Origin: Colwellia psychrerythraea
GTDB taxonomy: Bacteria > Pseudomonadota > Gammaproteobacteria > Enterobacterales > Alteromonadaceae
Direction of reading: 5' to 3'
DNA length: 64,000 nt
Assembly: GCF_000764225.1 (NCBI RefSeq)
Contig: NZ_JQED01000047.1
Span: forward strand, 62,001-126,000
This document shows positions 39,827 to 48,286 of the stretch, in pieces. The position numbers and the translations under genes are program-made. Every line of letters begins with the position of its first letter. Position 1 is the first letter of the stretch. The notes beneath the pieces were generated by a model, which worked only from the letters and a program-made list of their open reading frames with translations, searched no databases and was not told the DNA's origin.

Positions 39827-40003
39827 ATGAACCACAGTTTAAAAAATAAAGAATATGATGATCAAAATTTTTTGGTTAAGCAGATAGCCAAAGAATCGCA
39901 ACTGTTTAATAGCTACATTCAAGAAACATTAAAGGATGTTGATACTGATTGTCCAACTAGGGGTTTTGCGCCCATCCCCTCGAAATCGGCATTAAGAATT
40001 TAG
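39827..40003 (+). CDS. Hypothetical 58-residue protein
   Basis: ATG 39827 follows AAAAGG at a fair distance and begins MNHSLKNKEYDDQNFLVKQI. It is hydrophilic with no known motif. The last ~12 codons overlap CCCATCCCCTCGAAAT, a sequence that recurs at 60421, so the original C-terminus was probably replaced by an inserted repeat. Confidence 0.4.
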   Translation: MNHSLKNKEYDDQNFLVKQIAKESQLFNSYIQETLKDVDTDCPTRGFAPIPSKSALRI

Positions 40004-40234
40004 TTTTTTTTAATATTCAAAAAAAATCGTATCTAGTGGTAAACACATAAGTCATTGAAAAACCTTGTGACCTCACAACTGGTGGTAAACTCCACCATGA
40101 AAAGCTTACCACTTAGCAGCTTAAATAGGTCTTTTGGTAATGTTCAGCAGTAAGCTGGTAATCCTTAATCTCATATGTTGTTTTATCCTATATTCATTAT
40201 CTGATTGATTAAGGTATGATTATTACAAATAATA

Positions 40235-40710
40235 ATTACCAAGGCTTGCCACTATCGCTGTTCAACATACTAAACGTATTCAAATACTCACATCGTCAGA
40301 AATTAATGAACTCTATGCTCTACCAAACTTTAGCCGTACTGATCGAGAAGATTATTTCTCTCTCGATAAAGAGACTCAAAAATTAGTTAATACGTTAAGG
40401 CAAGCTGAAACGCGAATATACTTTATTCTTTATTAGGTTACTTCAGGTCACGGCCAGTAGTTTTTAATTTCACGTTTTCAGATGTTGAAGCCGACTATAA
40501 CTATATTAAGACGGAGTACTTCAATGATAAAAATGTCGATACTGAAGACTTGCCACTAAGAACTAAAACAGCATTAATTAAAAAACTACTTAGCTATACC
40601 GGCTTTTCAATTTTCCAAAGTAAATTAGATAAAGACCCGTTATTAATAAGGCTCAACGGTAAAGATGGCTTTCTGAATTTGCAAATATTATTATCCACGA
40701 ATACTTTATG
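40235..40710 (+). pseudogene. Tn3-family transposase N-terminal remnant
   Basis: The translation across two frames gives ILTSSEINELYALPNFSRTD, then YFSLDKETQKLVNTLRQAETR, RIYFIL, and after one missing base LLGYFRSRPVVFNFTFSDVE. This is the DUF4158 N-terminal domain of Tn3-family transposases. The frame breaks near 40430, and the sequence is cut at about 40720 by the IS1182-family element. No DDE domain, resolvase or terminal repeat of the transposon was seen. Confidence 0.75.
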
Positions 40711-40721
40711 ACTTCAATTAG

Positions 40722-42435
40722 CCCAGCCTGTGTGAAAACTAATTATTGTAAGTTTTTACTATTGAAGTTTTATATCAGCTCTTTATAAGGCTTCGCGTAG
40801 CGAAGCCGATATTTATGAATATCCATGCTTTATATTTTTTATTCGTTCAAAATTGCTGATATTGGCTCCTATTTGGAACATATTTGGGTCTTTTAATGAA
40901 AGAGTTACCTCTTACGGCAACATCACTTCCTTCATCAATATTTCTGATCCAAATATACTGAGCATTCTTTTTAAATTATACGCCAATACATGCAGGTTCA
41001 ATTCTGTACTGACATTTTTAAACCCTCTTGTTAAAAGATGCGTGACTCCTGCCCACAACTTAATCGTACCAAAGGGATGTTCAACCGTTTGTTTTCGTTG
41101 AAGCATCGCATCAGGCATTGCTTTGAGCAAGGCTTCCATTTTTTCCATATCAGCTTCATGGATCCAACGTCTCATTCTTCTTGGGTCTTTTTTAGAACGG
41201 GTACATTGGCTTCGAATAGTACAATTTTTACAAGCCATACCATTGAAGTAAATTTTGATATCTAACCCTCCTTCTATCGCATTGAATCGATGTTGAAGCT
41301 CATTGCCCGCGGGGCAAATATAAACATCATTATCTTGATTGTATTGAAACAGTGACTTGTTAAAAATCCCCTTCTTTTCTGAGCCTGATGTATCGGTTTT
41401 AGGTACAAGAGTCGATACACCTAAATCTTGAGTATCTTTAATATCTTGTCTGCTGTAATAACCTTTATCTGCCAATATCGTGGTAACACTTTTCCCTAAC
41501 GCATTAAGTGTCTGTTTGGTCATATTGCACAACTGGCCTCTATCGGTTGTATTGGTGACTTCGTGAGCAACAATTAAATGATGTTTCGTATCGACAGCGC
41601 TTTGTATGTTATAGCAAACCGCTCGTGTCATACCCTGTGTTTTCATCAAGCGACTATCTGGATCGGCCGTTGATATTTGTTTATCAGGATGATTATTTAC
41701 GGTTAAATCCATCTCTTTTAGTTCAACGAGATATTGTTTTAGGAAATCTAACTTAGATTCAATATTAGCAATGTTATTTGGTGATTTCTCTTGTGAATCT
41801 GATTGTTCAAGTTGCTGAAAATATCTATTAATATGTTTTTCTACTCGCTCAATATGTGACTTTATTTTACTCGGTGTGTAGTTTTTATCTTTGTTGTTGG
41901 ACGCCTTAAATTTACTACCATCAATGGCAACGGTCGCTTCACTAAACATATTGAATTTATGGCACATTTGAACGAACGTTTTAAAATCTGGTGACAAACG
42001 TTCTGTGAGCCACATAAGTTCAACATTACGTTTTGTTTCTCGCTCTAGACAGCGTGAAGACTGAATTCTGTTTAAATAACCATAGATATAAATCTTGAGT
42101 AATATGGCGGGATGATAACCAGGACGTCCAGTTGCTTTAGATTGAACTCCTTTAAAACCAAGATTTTCTAAATCTAACCCATCGACAAATACATCAATTA
42201 CTCTAACGGGATTTTCTTTAGCGACAAAATCTTCAAGAATTTCTGGAAAGAGAGTTGCTTGGGAGGGAGATGAACCTTTAATATGACGTGACATATAGCC
42301 AACATATAATCAATTAACCTAATGAATATTATAGCAAATATAGAGTGATTTATTATCTTGTTTTGAGATTGATTGATCATAAGTATTCGGTGCTTATTCG
42401 AAAAAGTGATCAAAACGTTTTCACACAGTCTGAGC
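40722..42435 (-). mobile_element. IS1182-family insertion sequence
   Basis: About 1.7 kb. The left end contains CAGCCTGTGTGAAAAC (from 40724) and the right end GTTTTCACACAGTCTG (to 42432), inverted copies with one mismatch. The single transposase gene lies inside. It sits in the Tn3 transposase remnant. Target duplication could not be decided. Confidence 0.75.
40912..42294 (-). CDS. IS1182-family transposase
   Basis: A 460-residue DDE transposase, intact. The N-terminus reads PSQATLFPEILEDFV, then GRPGYHPAILLKIYIYGYLNR, the catalytic aspartates in AIDGSKFKASNNKD and LADKGYYSR, and a C-terminal zinc-like cluster CPAGNELQHR / CKNCTIRSQCTRSKKDPRR followed by VEHPFGTIK with the catalytic glutamate. 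Length and motifs fit IS1182. It probably can still move its element. Confidence 0.92.
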   Translation of the reverse strand: MSRHIKGSSPSQATLFPEILEDFVAKENPVRVIDVFVDGLDLENLGFKGVQSKATGRPGYHPAILLKIYIYGYLNRIQSSRCLERETKRNVELMWLTERLSPDFKTFVQMCHKFNMFSEATVAIDGSKFKASNNKDKNYTPSKIKSHIERVEKHINRYFQQLEQSDSQEKSPNNIANIESKLDFLKQYLVELKEMDLTVNNHPDKQISTADPDSRLMKTQGMTRAVCYNIQSAVDTKHHLIVAHEVTNTTDRGQLCNMTKQTLNALGKSVTTILADKGYYSRQDIKDTQDLGVSTLVPKTDTSGSEKKGIFNKSLFQYNQDNDVYICPAGNELQHRFNAIEGGLDIKIYFNGMACKNCTIRSQCTRSKKDPRRMRRWIHEADMEKMEALLKAMPDAMLQRKQTVEHPFGTIKLWAGVTHLLTRGFKNVSTELNLHVLAYNLKRMLSIFGSEILMKEVMLP

Positions 42436-42436
42436 C

Positions 42437-42729
42437 AAAAGCTGACTTTATCTTTTGTGAAATCATAAACAGATTTAGGGTGATTTTAACCAAATTTACT
42501 ATATGTTTGAGAGACTAATTTAAGCTCATTAATGCCATTGAACTTTCATCACTTGATGTTAACTTTGAGCCTAAAGCTGCAATTTTCAATTAAAAACTCA
42601 CACACATTTACAACTGAATTTTTACCTAACATTTTTTGCATGGAGTTAGGTCACAAATCACCGAAGCGGACATTAGAATTATTTAAGTTTCAAACGAAGT
42701 TAGATTATTAAATCTAACTCGCTAATGAG
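42437..42729. other. Spacer between two insertion sequences
   Basis: No gene. AT-rich; GAAGTTAGATTATTAAATCTAACT near 42698-42720 is an inverted repeat next to the IS1111-type end. Confidence 0.5.
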
Positions 42730-42786
42730 ATGGTCCGCCTCCCCTAATCTACACTTAGGGCAGACTTTTAAATGAGGAGAACCATC

Positions 42787-43809
42787 ATGTCTACTATTAA
42801 GATTCTTGGAATTGATATAGGTAAGTTTACTTTTCACCTTGTTGGCCATGACTTATCTGGTCGAGAAGTTTATCGTAAAAAGTTTAGCCGTCCAAAACTG
42901 ATTCAAGTACTTTCTACTTTAGAGATGACAACTATTGCTATGGAAGCCTGTAGTGGCTCTCATTGGCTAGCAAGAAAGTGTCAAGAGTTTGGGCACAAAG
43001 TAAAGCTCATTCCCCCGCAATACGTTAAACCTTATGTAAAAACAAATAAGAATGACTTCATTGATGCTGATGCTATCGCGGAAGCTGCTGCTCGACCTAC
43101 TATGCGTTTTGTGAGTGTAAAAACTGAACCATCTCAGGTTATCTCTGTGATTCAACGCATACGCTCAAGTTATGTAAAAGATAGAACTGCGTGCATGTCA
43201 CGGATTGGAGCTACCTTATTAGAGTTTGGCATGAGTTTCCCTAAGTCTCACGCCAAAATGAAAGTATTATTCCAATGGCTAGCTGAGCATGGCGAGCCAA
43301 TACCACCGATGTTACTTTTAGAATTAAGAGACCACCATGACTACTACTTGAAACTTAATCAACTGATTTTGGTACAAGAGAAAAAACTCAAAGAAATAGT
43401 TGACCATGACGAACGAGCTCAACTGCTCCAAACGATCCCAGGAGTGGGAACTCTAACAGCTAGTCGTTGTTTATCAGATATAAGCAGTGCTACTGATTTT
43501 AAGAATGGAAGAAATTTTGCGGCGTGGTTAGGACTAGTACCTCGCCAATACTCAACTGGAGGTAAGCCAACATTACTCGGCATAAGTAAACGAGGAAATA
43601 AAGGTTTACGAGAGCTATTCATTCACGGTGCAAGAGCTGTTCTTGTTAGGCCAGAAAAGGCCGTTGCCGTTTTTGGTAACTAGATATTAGAATTACTATC
43701 GAGAAAACATTTTAACGTTGTGGTGATCGCGTTAGCCAATAAACTAGCACGTATCGCCTGGTCGGTGCTTTCAACCAAACAAGCATTCGAAGTTAGAGTG
43801 CAAGCCTGA
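42787..43809 (+). pseudogene. IS110-family transposase with in-frame amber stop
   Basis: DEDD-type transposase. ATG 42787 begins STIKILGIDIGKFTFHL; the second domain has QTIPGVGTLTASRCL and the serine region GLVPRQYSTGGKPTLLGISKRGN. A TAG at 43681-43683 stops the frame after VAVFGN, but the same frame continues ILELLSRKHFNVVVIALANK and LARIAWSVL to 43809. Family members have tryptophan here, so TGG to TAG is the simplest explanation. The missing tail (~42 residues) is conserved in the family, so the short product is probably inactive. Confidence 0.85.
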
Positions 43810-43811
43810 TT

Positions 43812-44027
43812 TGCAAATGATGATAAAGATGACACAACGGGTAGACCACTGGATTGAAGACCTGTGGGGCGTTACAGCAACATAAGTAAGTATGCTTACT
43901 CGTTTTTGAGGACAATCTAGCGCGGATCTCATCGTGGAGCTGAGCCTAATATATTGGGTAACCAACAAAGACTCCGAATACATTAGCGCAAACCAACTAC
44001 GTTATCGATATTATTACTTGCAATATC
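43812..44027 (+). ncRNA. Candidate IS1111 guide (seek/bridge) RNA region
   Basis: The non-coding stretch between the transposase end and the right inverted repeat. In IS1111-group elements this place encodes an RNA that pairs with target and donor DNA. GTAAGTATGCTTAC (about 43885) is a short palindrome within it. Only position and family argue for the RNA; no structure model was built. Confidence 0.45.
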
Positions 44028-44039
44028 GAGGCGGACCAT

Positions 44040-44354
44040 ACAAATCGCCCCCAAAGGCTCAGGGCGTGAAGCGAGTTAGAAACCATACATTTGTGGTCAA
44101 TATTATTAAGCCACAATACTTGGTAGAAGCCGGAGTACATCATGCCGCCCACACATCGGTTATCTATCGTTTTTTATCAAACTAGTTACATTGGAAAAAG
44201 TAGCAATACCCCGCCTTAACCCCTTGAATATATCGTTATAGCACTAACTTATTTAAATGTATGAAATTTCAAGGTTCACTGCTAATAAAAGTTGTATTCT
44301 TACACAAAATACATAGTCAATAGTCACTATTTATTAAGATAGACTACCATGTTA
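44040..44354. other. IS flank and upstream part of zinc cluster promoter
   Basis: No gene. The sequence 44040-44190 looks like decayed IS flank; from 44220 it becomes AT-rich promoter-like DNA. Confidence 0.45.
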
Positions 44355-44380
44355 AAGTGTTATGTTATAACATAACACTT
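44355..44380. promoter_or_regulatory. Zur box
   Basis: A perfect 26-base palindrome, half-site AAGTGTTATGTTA and its exact complement. It closely fits the gammaproteobacterial Zur operator (GTTATA-TATAAC core). It ends 28 bases before the COG0523 gene start, where bound Zur would block transcription when zinc is plentiful. A zur gene lies in the same cluster. Confidence 0.85.
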
Positions 44381-44408
44381 CAGCATAAAAAATAGAGATA
44401 TTAACAAC

Positions 44409-45614
44409 GTGATTGAACAGAAATTACCTGTCACTGTGCTATCCGGTTTTCTAGGTGCCGGAAAAACGACTGTGCTAAGTCATATTTTAAATAACCGTCA
44501 TGGAAAGAAAGTAGCCGTTATCGTCAATGATATGAGTGAAATAAACATTGATGCGTCAATAGTGAAAAATGATGTATCACTCAACCGTAGTGAAGAAAAA
44601 CTGGTAGAGATGAGTAATGGCTGTATTTGTTGCACTTTGCGTGAAGACCTTCTTCTAGAAGTAAACAAATTAGCAAGAGATGGACGCTTTGATTACTTAA
44701 TTATTGAATCAACTGGTATTTCTGAGCCACTACCTGTGGCTGAAACCTTTACTTTCGCCGATGAAGATGGCATTTCATTATCAGATGTAGCTACTTTAGA
44801 TACCATGGTAACGGTTGTTGATGCGGTAAATTTTTTAAAAGATTATGACAAAGCTCAATATTTACAAGACACCGGTGAATCACTCGGTGATGAAGATGAA
44901 AGAAGCGTAACTGACTTATTGGTTGATCAGGTTGAGTTTGCTGATGTCATTCTTATCAGTAAAGCTGACTTGGTAGACTCATCAGATATAGCAAGACTTA
45001 CTGCTATTATTAAAGTGCTTAATACACACGCTAAAATCATACCTATATCATTAGGAAAAATTGATCTTAGTGAAATACTTAATACAGGATCATTTAATTT
45101 TGAACGTGCTGAGCAAGCGCCCGGCTGGCTCAAGGAACTGCGTGGCGAACACGTGCCAGAAACAGAGGAGTATGGCATTGGAAGTTTTAATTATATCGCA
45201 CGAAAACCATTTAACCCTGAAAAATTCTATCAGTTTCTACATAGCACAGAAAAATTTGGCAAGCTAATACGTTCTAAAGGTTATTTTTGGTTAGCGTCTC
45301 GCCCTCAGTTTTGTGGGCAGTGGAGCCAAGCAGGTGGCATAGCACGTTATGGTTTTGCCGGTATGTTTTGGAAATCAATTCCAAAGGACAGTTGGCCAAC
45401 CGATAAAGAGTCTCTAGAAGAGATACAAAAACAATGGGTTGAACCTTTTGGTGATATGCGACAAGAGCTTGTTTTTATTGGACAGAAGTTAGATAAAGCA
45501 GCCATGACTTTAGCGCTTGATCAGTGCTTATTGTCAGAAGAGGAGTTATTGAGAGGAAAGGACTATTGGCGGTCATTAAGCGATCCTTTTCCTCAATGGG
45601 AGGAAACCGCATGA
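44409..45614 (+). CDS. zigA: COG0523 zinc metallochaperone GTPase
   Basis: A 401-residue G3E-family GTPase that hands zinc to client proteins under zinc shortage. Walker A GFLGAGKTT (residues 12-20), the metal-binding GCICC (71-75), and the switch region ESTGISEPLPVAETF are all present, followed by the CobW C-terminal domain. It is the first gene after the Zur box, starting with GTG 44409, and overlaps the next gene by 4 bases (ATGA). The symbol follows the Zur-controlled ZigA group; sequence alone cannot exclude other COG0523 branches, but the context is decisive. Confidence 0.88.
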   Translation: MIEQKLPVTVLSGFLGAGKTTVLSHILNNRHGKKVAVIVNDMSEINIDASIVKNDVSLNRSEEKLVEMSNGCICCTLREDLLLEVNKLARDGRFDYLIIESTGISEPLPVAETFTFADEDGISLSDVATLDTMVTVVDAVNFLKDYDKAQYLQDTGESLGDEDERSVTDLLVDQVEFADVILISKADLVDSSDIARLTAIIKVLNTHAKIIPISLGKIDLSEILNTGSFNFERAEQAPGWLKELRGEHVPETEEYGIGSFNYIARKPFNPEKFYQFLHSTEKFGKLIRSKGYFWLASRPQFCGQWSQAGGIARYGFAGMFWKSIPKDSWPTDKESLEEIQKQWVEPFGDMRQELVFIGQKLDKAAMTLALDQCLLSEEELLRGKDYWRSLSDPFPQWEETA

Positions 45615-46321
45615 ACACCTTAGCGATTAACCATAATATTAGTGGGAAAGCACAAAATCACACCGATAACGACAATCACAGCTTACTTTTTAGACGCTCA
45701 GTTGAAGGAAGTACCCCTGACGTATTAACTGATATATACCAAGATGATGTAAATATTGTAACTTGGCAACGTAACCTTGAAAATGAATTAACGACTGCCG
45801 TAGGTTCATTTTTAGAGCATAACTCAACATTAGCCTCTGTATTGGTTGTAGCGCCAGAGAACTGCGTTGAAGTTCTGAGTGAAAAATTTGATAAATCAGA
45901 CGCTATTACTGCATTAATTGATGATATTACCTTACTAGTGGATATGTTTTGCTGCCTATTTGAACTTAAAGGTGCAGGATTAAGACTAACAGTACTCGAC
46001 CGACCTATGTGCCCTCGTTTTCATGTTGATCGCATACCTTGTCGTTTAGTAACAACATACCACGGCACAGCCACACAATGGCTTAATAATAATATCATAG
46101 AGCGCACTAAACTAGGCTCAGGAAGCCAAGGAAAACCTGATGAACAATCAGGTTTAATGAAAAATATCGATGATATTAATCAACTAACTCAAGGTGATAT
46201 TGCTTTACTTAAAGGGGAAAATTGGGATGAACAGGAAGGCGCAGGGCTTGTTCATCGCTCACCTGCTGTATATCAAGGCGAACGTAGGTTATTACTAACA
46301 CTCGACTTTATTAACGATTAA
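45611..46321 (+). CDS. DUF1826 family protein
   Basis: A 236-residue cytoplasmic protein starting at ATG 45611, which overlaps the zigA stop. GGAGGAAACC upstream is a strong ribosome site. It contains RLTVLDRPMCPRFHVDRIPC followed by RLVTTYHGTATQW, with cysteine and histidine residues that could bind metal. The family is DUF1826, often found next to COG0523 genes in Zur regulons. Function unknown; zinc handling is inferred from neighbours. Confidence 0.82.
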   Translation: MNTLAINHNISGKAQNHTDNDNHSLLFRRSVEGSTPDVLTDIYQDDVNIVTWQRNLENELTTAVGSFLEHNSTLASVLVVAPENCVEVLSEKFDKSDAITALIDDITLLVDMFCCLFELKGAGLRLTVLDRPMCPRFHVDRIPCRLVTTYHGTATQWLNNNIIERTKLGSGSQGKPDEQSGLMKNIDDINQLTQGDIALLKGENWDEQEGAGLVHRSPAVYQGERRLLLTLDFIND

Positions 46322-46335
46322 CAAGGTTCGATTGA

Positions 46336-46941
46336 ATGAAAAATAATATTATAGCGTGGAAACAACAGATAAATCACGTCATAAAATTATGTGTGGAAGT
46401 GGGCATTGTATTATTTTGTTCTTTTATACACATACATAGTTCGGCCAAAGAAGGCGCGATACTTAGCACTCATGCCCATGGTTTATCCGAAATGAATATT
46501 GCTCTTGAAAACCAAAAACTTGTCATTGAACTATTATCGCCAGCGATCGATTTAGTCGGATTTGAACACAAAGCTAAAACAGAAAAAAGCATTAATAAAG
46601 TAAAAAAGGTAGAAACAAAGCTACGTAAGCACAATGATATAGTTTCCCTTTCAGGTGGGAATTGTCAGTTGATAAGTACATTTATCGATGTATCAAACTT
46701 AACAAATATTCCTGATGACCATCAACATCACCAAGTTCATAGTAATAAGAAAAATAACCACAGTGAAGTAATATCTAAATATGATTATCACTGTGAAAAA
46801 ATATCAGAATTATCCTCGATAACTGTTAAAGTATTTCATCTATTTACTAGCGTGAAAGAAGTACAGGCCATATGGATTACAGAAATACACCAAGGAGCTG
46901 AAAGACTAAACGCTAAAAACAACGTTATTAACTTGAGATAA
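46336..46941 (+). CDS. zrgA: ZrgA-like zinc uptake protein (DUF2796)
   Basis: A 201-residue exported protein with an N-terminal membrane/signal segment. The mature start THAHGLSEMNIALENQKLVI is the DUF2796 signature. A histidine-rich loop (DDHQHHQVHSNKKNNH, about 130-145) and CEKISE can bind zinc. In Vibrio cholerae, ZrgA belongs to the ZrgABCDE zinc uptake system. The other components are likely the DUF3299 protein, ATPase and permease at 50624-53333. It lies 14 bases after DUF1826, in the same operon. Confidence 0.8.
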   Translation: MKNNIIAWKQQINHVIKLCVEVGIVLFCSFIHIHSSAKEGAILSTHAHGLSEMNIALENQKLVIELLSPAIDLVGFEHKAKTEKSINKVKKVETKLRKHNDIVSLSGGNCQLISTFIDVSNLTNIPDDHQHHQVHSNKKNNHSEVISKYDYHCEKISELSSITVKVFHLFTSVKEVQAIWITEIHQGAERLNAKNNVINLR

Positions 46942-46946
46942 CAAAA

Positions 46947-47417
46947 ATGCACTCAACACAGAACATCAATCAAATAATTACACATGCTGAGACCCTATGT
47001 AAAAGTCATGGCGCTCGTTTAACCACCAAGCGAAAGCTTGTATTGTCATCACTGATTCAATCAGGAAAGGCGCTTTCAGCCTATGATTTAATCGATTTGT
47101 GTAAAGAGAATTTTAACGAGAATATACCTGCAATGTCGGTTTATCGTATTTTAGAGTTTTTAGAAAATGAAAAGCTGGTACATAAACTAAAGTTAGCCAA
47201 TAAATATGTCGCTTGCTCTCATATAACCTGTAATCACGACCACGGCGTACCGCAATTTTTAATCTGTGGCACTTGTGATCACGTTAAAGAAATAAGTATC
47301 AACAAATCAACCATTTCTCAACTGAAAAATGATGTTGAACAGGCTGGTTTTCAATTGATTAATTCACAACTAGAAATGAATTGTATTTGTAATAGTTGCC
47401 AAGATAAATCAGCATAA
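46947..47417 (+). CDS. zur: Zinc uptake regulator Zur (Fur family)
   Basis: A 156-residue Fur-family repressor. The winged helix has LTTKRKLVLSSLIQSGKALS and PAMSVYRILEFLE. The dimer/zinc part has CSHITCNHDHGVPQFLICGTC and the C-terminal CICNSC, the four-cysteine structural zinc site. It binds DNA when zinc-loaded. Its place among zinc genes and downstream of a Zur box suggests autoregulation. Zur rather than Fur is decided by context and by the CGTCDHV form. Confidence 0.88.
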   Translation: MHSTQNINQIITHAETLCKSHGARLTTKRKLVLSSLIQSGKALSAYDLIDLCKENFNENIPAMSVYRILEFLENEKLVHKLKLANKYVACSHITCNHDHGVPQFLICGTCDHVKEISINKSTISQLKNDVEQAGFQLINSQLEMNCICNSCQDKSA

Positions 47418-47442
47418 AAAACAAACTAAATTAAGGGAGAAA

Positions 47443-47841
47443 ATGAAAGAAATACAAGTATTAACAGACAAATTTTCTATAGGGTTATCCGTTTTATGTG
47501 CAGTACATTGTTTACTTTTACCCTTGTTATTAGTTTCATTACCTAGTTTAGGCGCATTACAACTTCAAAATGAAGCGTTTCATACATGGATGTTAGTAGC
47601 CGTTATTCCAATCAGTATTTACGCCTTAACAATGGGCTGTAAAAAGCATCAACGTTATCACTTACTCTTTTGGGGATTTTCAGGGTTATTACTCATGGTT
47701 ATCGCCGTTATTTTCGGGCATGACATCGGTGGAGAAGCAGGTGAAAAAAGCTTAACCTTATTGGGTGCGATATTTGTGGTAATAGCGCACTGGGGAAATT
47801 TTAAACATTGCAAAAAAATCAATGTTCTCACGAAAAAATAG
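47443..47841 (+). CDS. MerC-domain membrane protein
   Basis: A 132-residue protein with four membrane helices. The first contains CAVHCLLLPLLL, the cysteine pair typical of MerC, and a second pair MGCKKHQRYH / FKHCKK lies nearer the C-terminus. MerC carries mercuric ions into the cell; here, among zinc genes, zinc or another soft metal is more likely. AAGGGAGAAA precedes the ATG. Confidence 0.82.
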   Translation: MKEIQVLTDKFSIGLSVLCAVHCLLLPLLLVSLPSLGALQLQNEAFHTWMLVAVIPISIYALTMGCKKHQRYHLLFWGFSGLLLMVIAVIFGHDIGGEAGEKSLTLLGAIFVVIAHWGNFKHCKKINVLTKK

Positions 47842-47863
47842 AATGTAAAAAGTAGTTATAATC

Positions 47864-48286
47864 ATGCAACGAACTTATTTTAAACAACTCGAACACGCTG
47901 ATGCTAGCTTACCTCTTGAGTTAACAGAGGTAGTAAATCAGTTACCCTTTAACGAGCAAGGCCTTCTCCCCGTTATAACACAAGACGCCACCAGTAAAAA
48001 AGCACTGATGCTAGCATGGATGAACAAAACCTCTCTTTGTCAAACGATGCAAACTAAACGCATGACCTATTGGTCTCGAAGTCGAGAATGCTTATGGATA
48101 AAAGGGGAAACAAGTGGCCATATACAATCGCTCAAATCTATATCTTTCGATTGTGATGGTGATGCTATTTTATGCCAAGTAGAGCAAGTTGGAGCCGCCT
48201 GCCATACGGGTCGTCTAGATTGTTTTTATTTACACGTCGATCTTAATAAATCACGCGTTTTTGTCAGTGGAAAAGGTGATTTATGA
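47864..48286 (+). CDS. hisI: Phosphoribosyl-AMP cyclohydrolase paralog (HisI2)
   Basis: A 140-residue stand-alone HisI that opens the ring of phosphoribosyl-AMP in histidine synthesis. Blocks: VLPVITQD-like LLPVITQDATSKKALMLAWM, MTYWSRSRECLWIKGETSGH, DCDGDAILCQVEQVGAACHT and GRLDCF. The three cysteines that bind zinc in HisI (in DCD, ACHTG and DCF) are kept. Zur-controlled HisI paralogs are known as back-ups when zinc is low. Its stop overlaps the pyrC start by 4 bases. Confidence 0.85.
   Translation: MQRTYFKQLEHADASLPLELTEVVNQLPFNEQGLLPVITQDATSKKALMLAWMNKTSLCQTMQTKRMTYWSRSRECLWIKGETSGHIQSLKSISFDCDGDAILCQVEQVGAACHTGRLDCFYLHVDLNKSRVFVSGKGDL

Larger units (their letters stand above)
42730..44039 (+). 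mobile_element. IS110-family (IS1111 group) insertion sequence
   Basis: Bounded by inverted 12-base repeats ATGGTCCGCCTC (42730-42741) and GAGGCGGACCAT (44028-44039). Subterminal inverted repeats of this length mark the IS1111 group of IS110 elements. About 220 bases of non-coding DNA lie between the transposase end and the right repeat, the place where this group encodes its guide (seek/bridge) RNA. No target duplication is expected. Confidence 0.78.

Noticed and set aside
38674..44354. Integron cassette array or CRISPR
   Set aside because: No repeated cassette-type sites or regularly spaced repeats were seen; only one hairpin and scattered transposase remnants.
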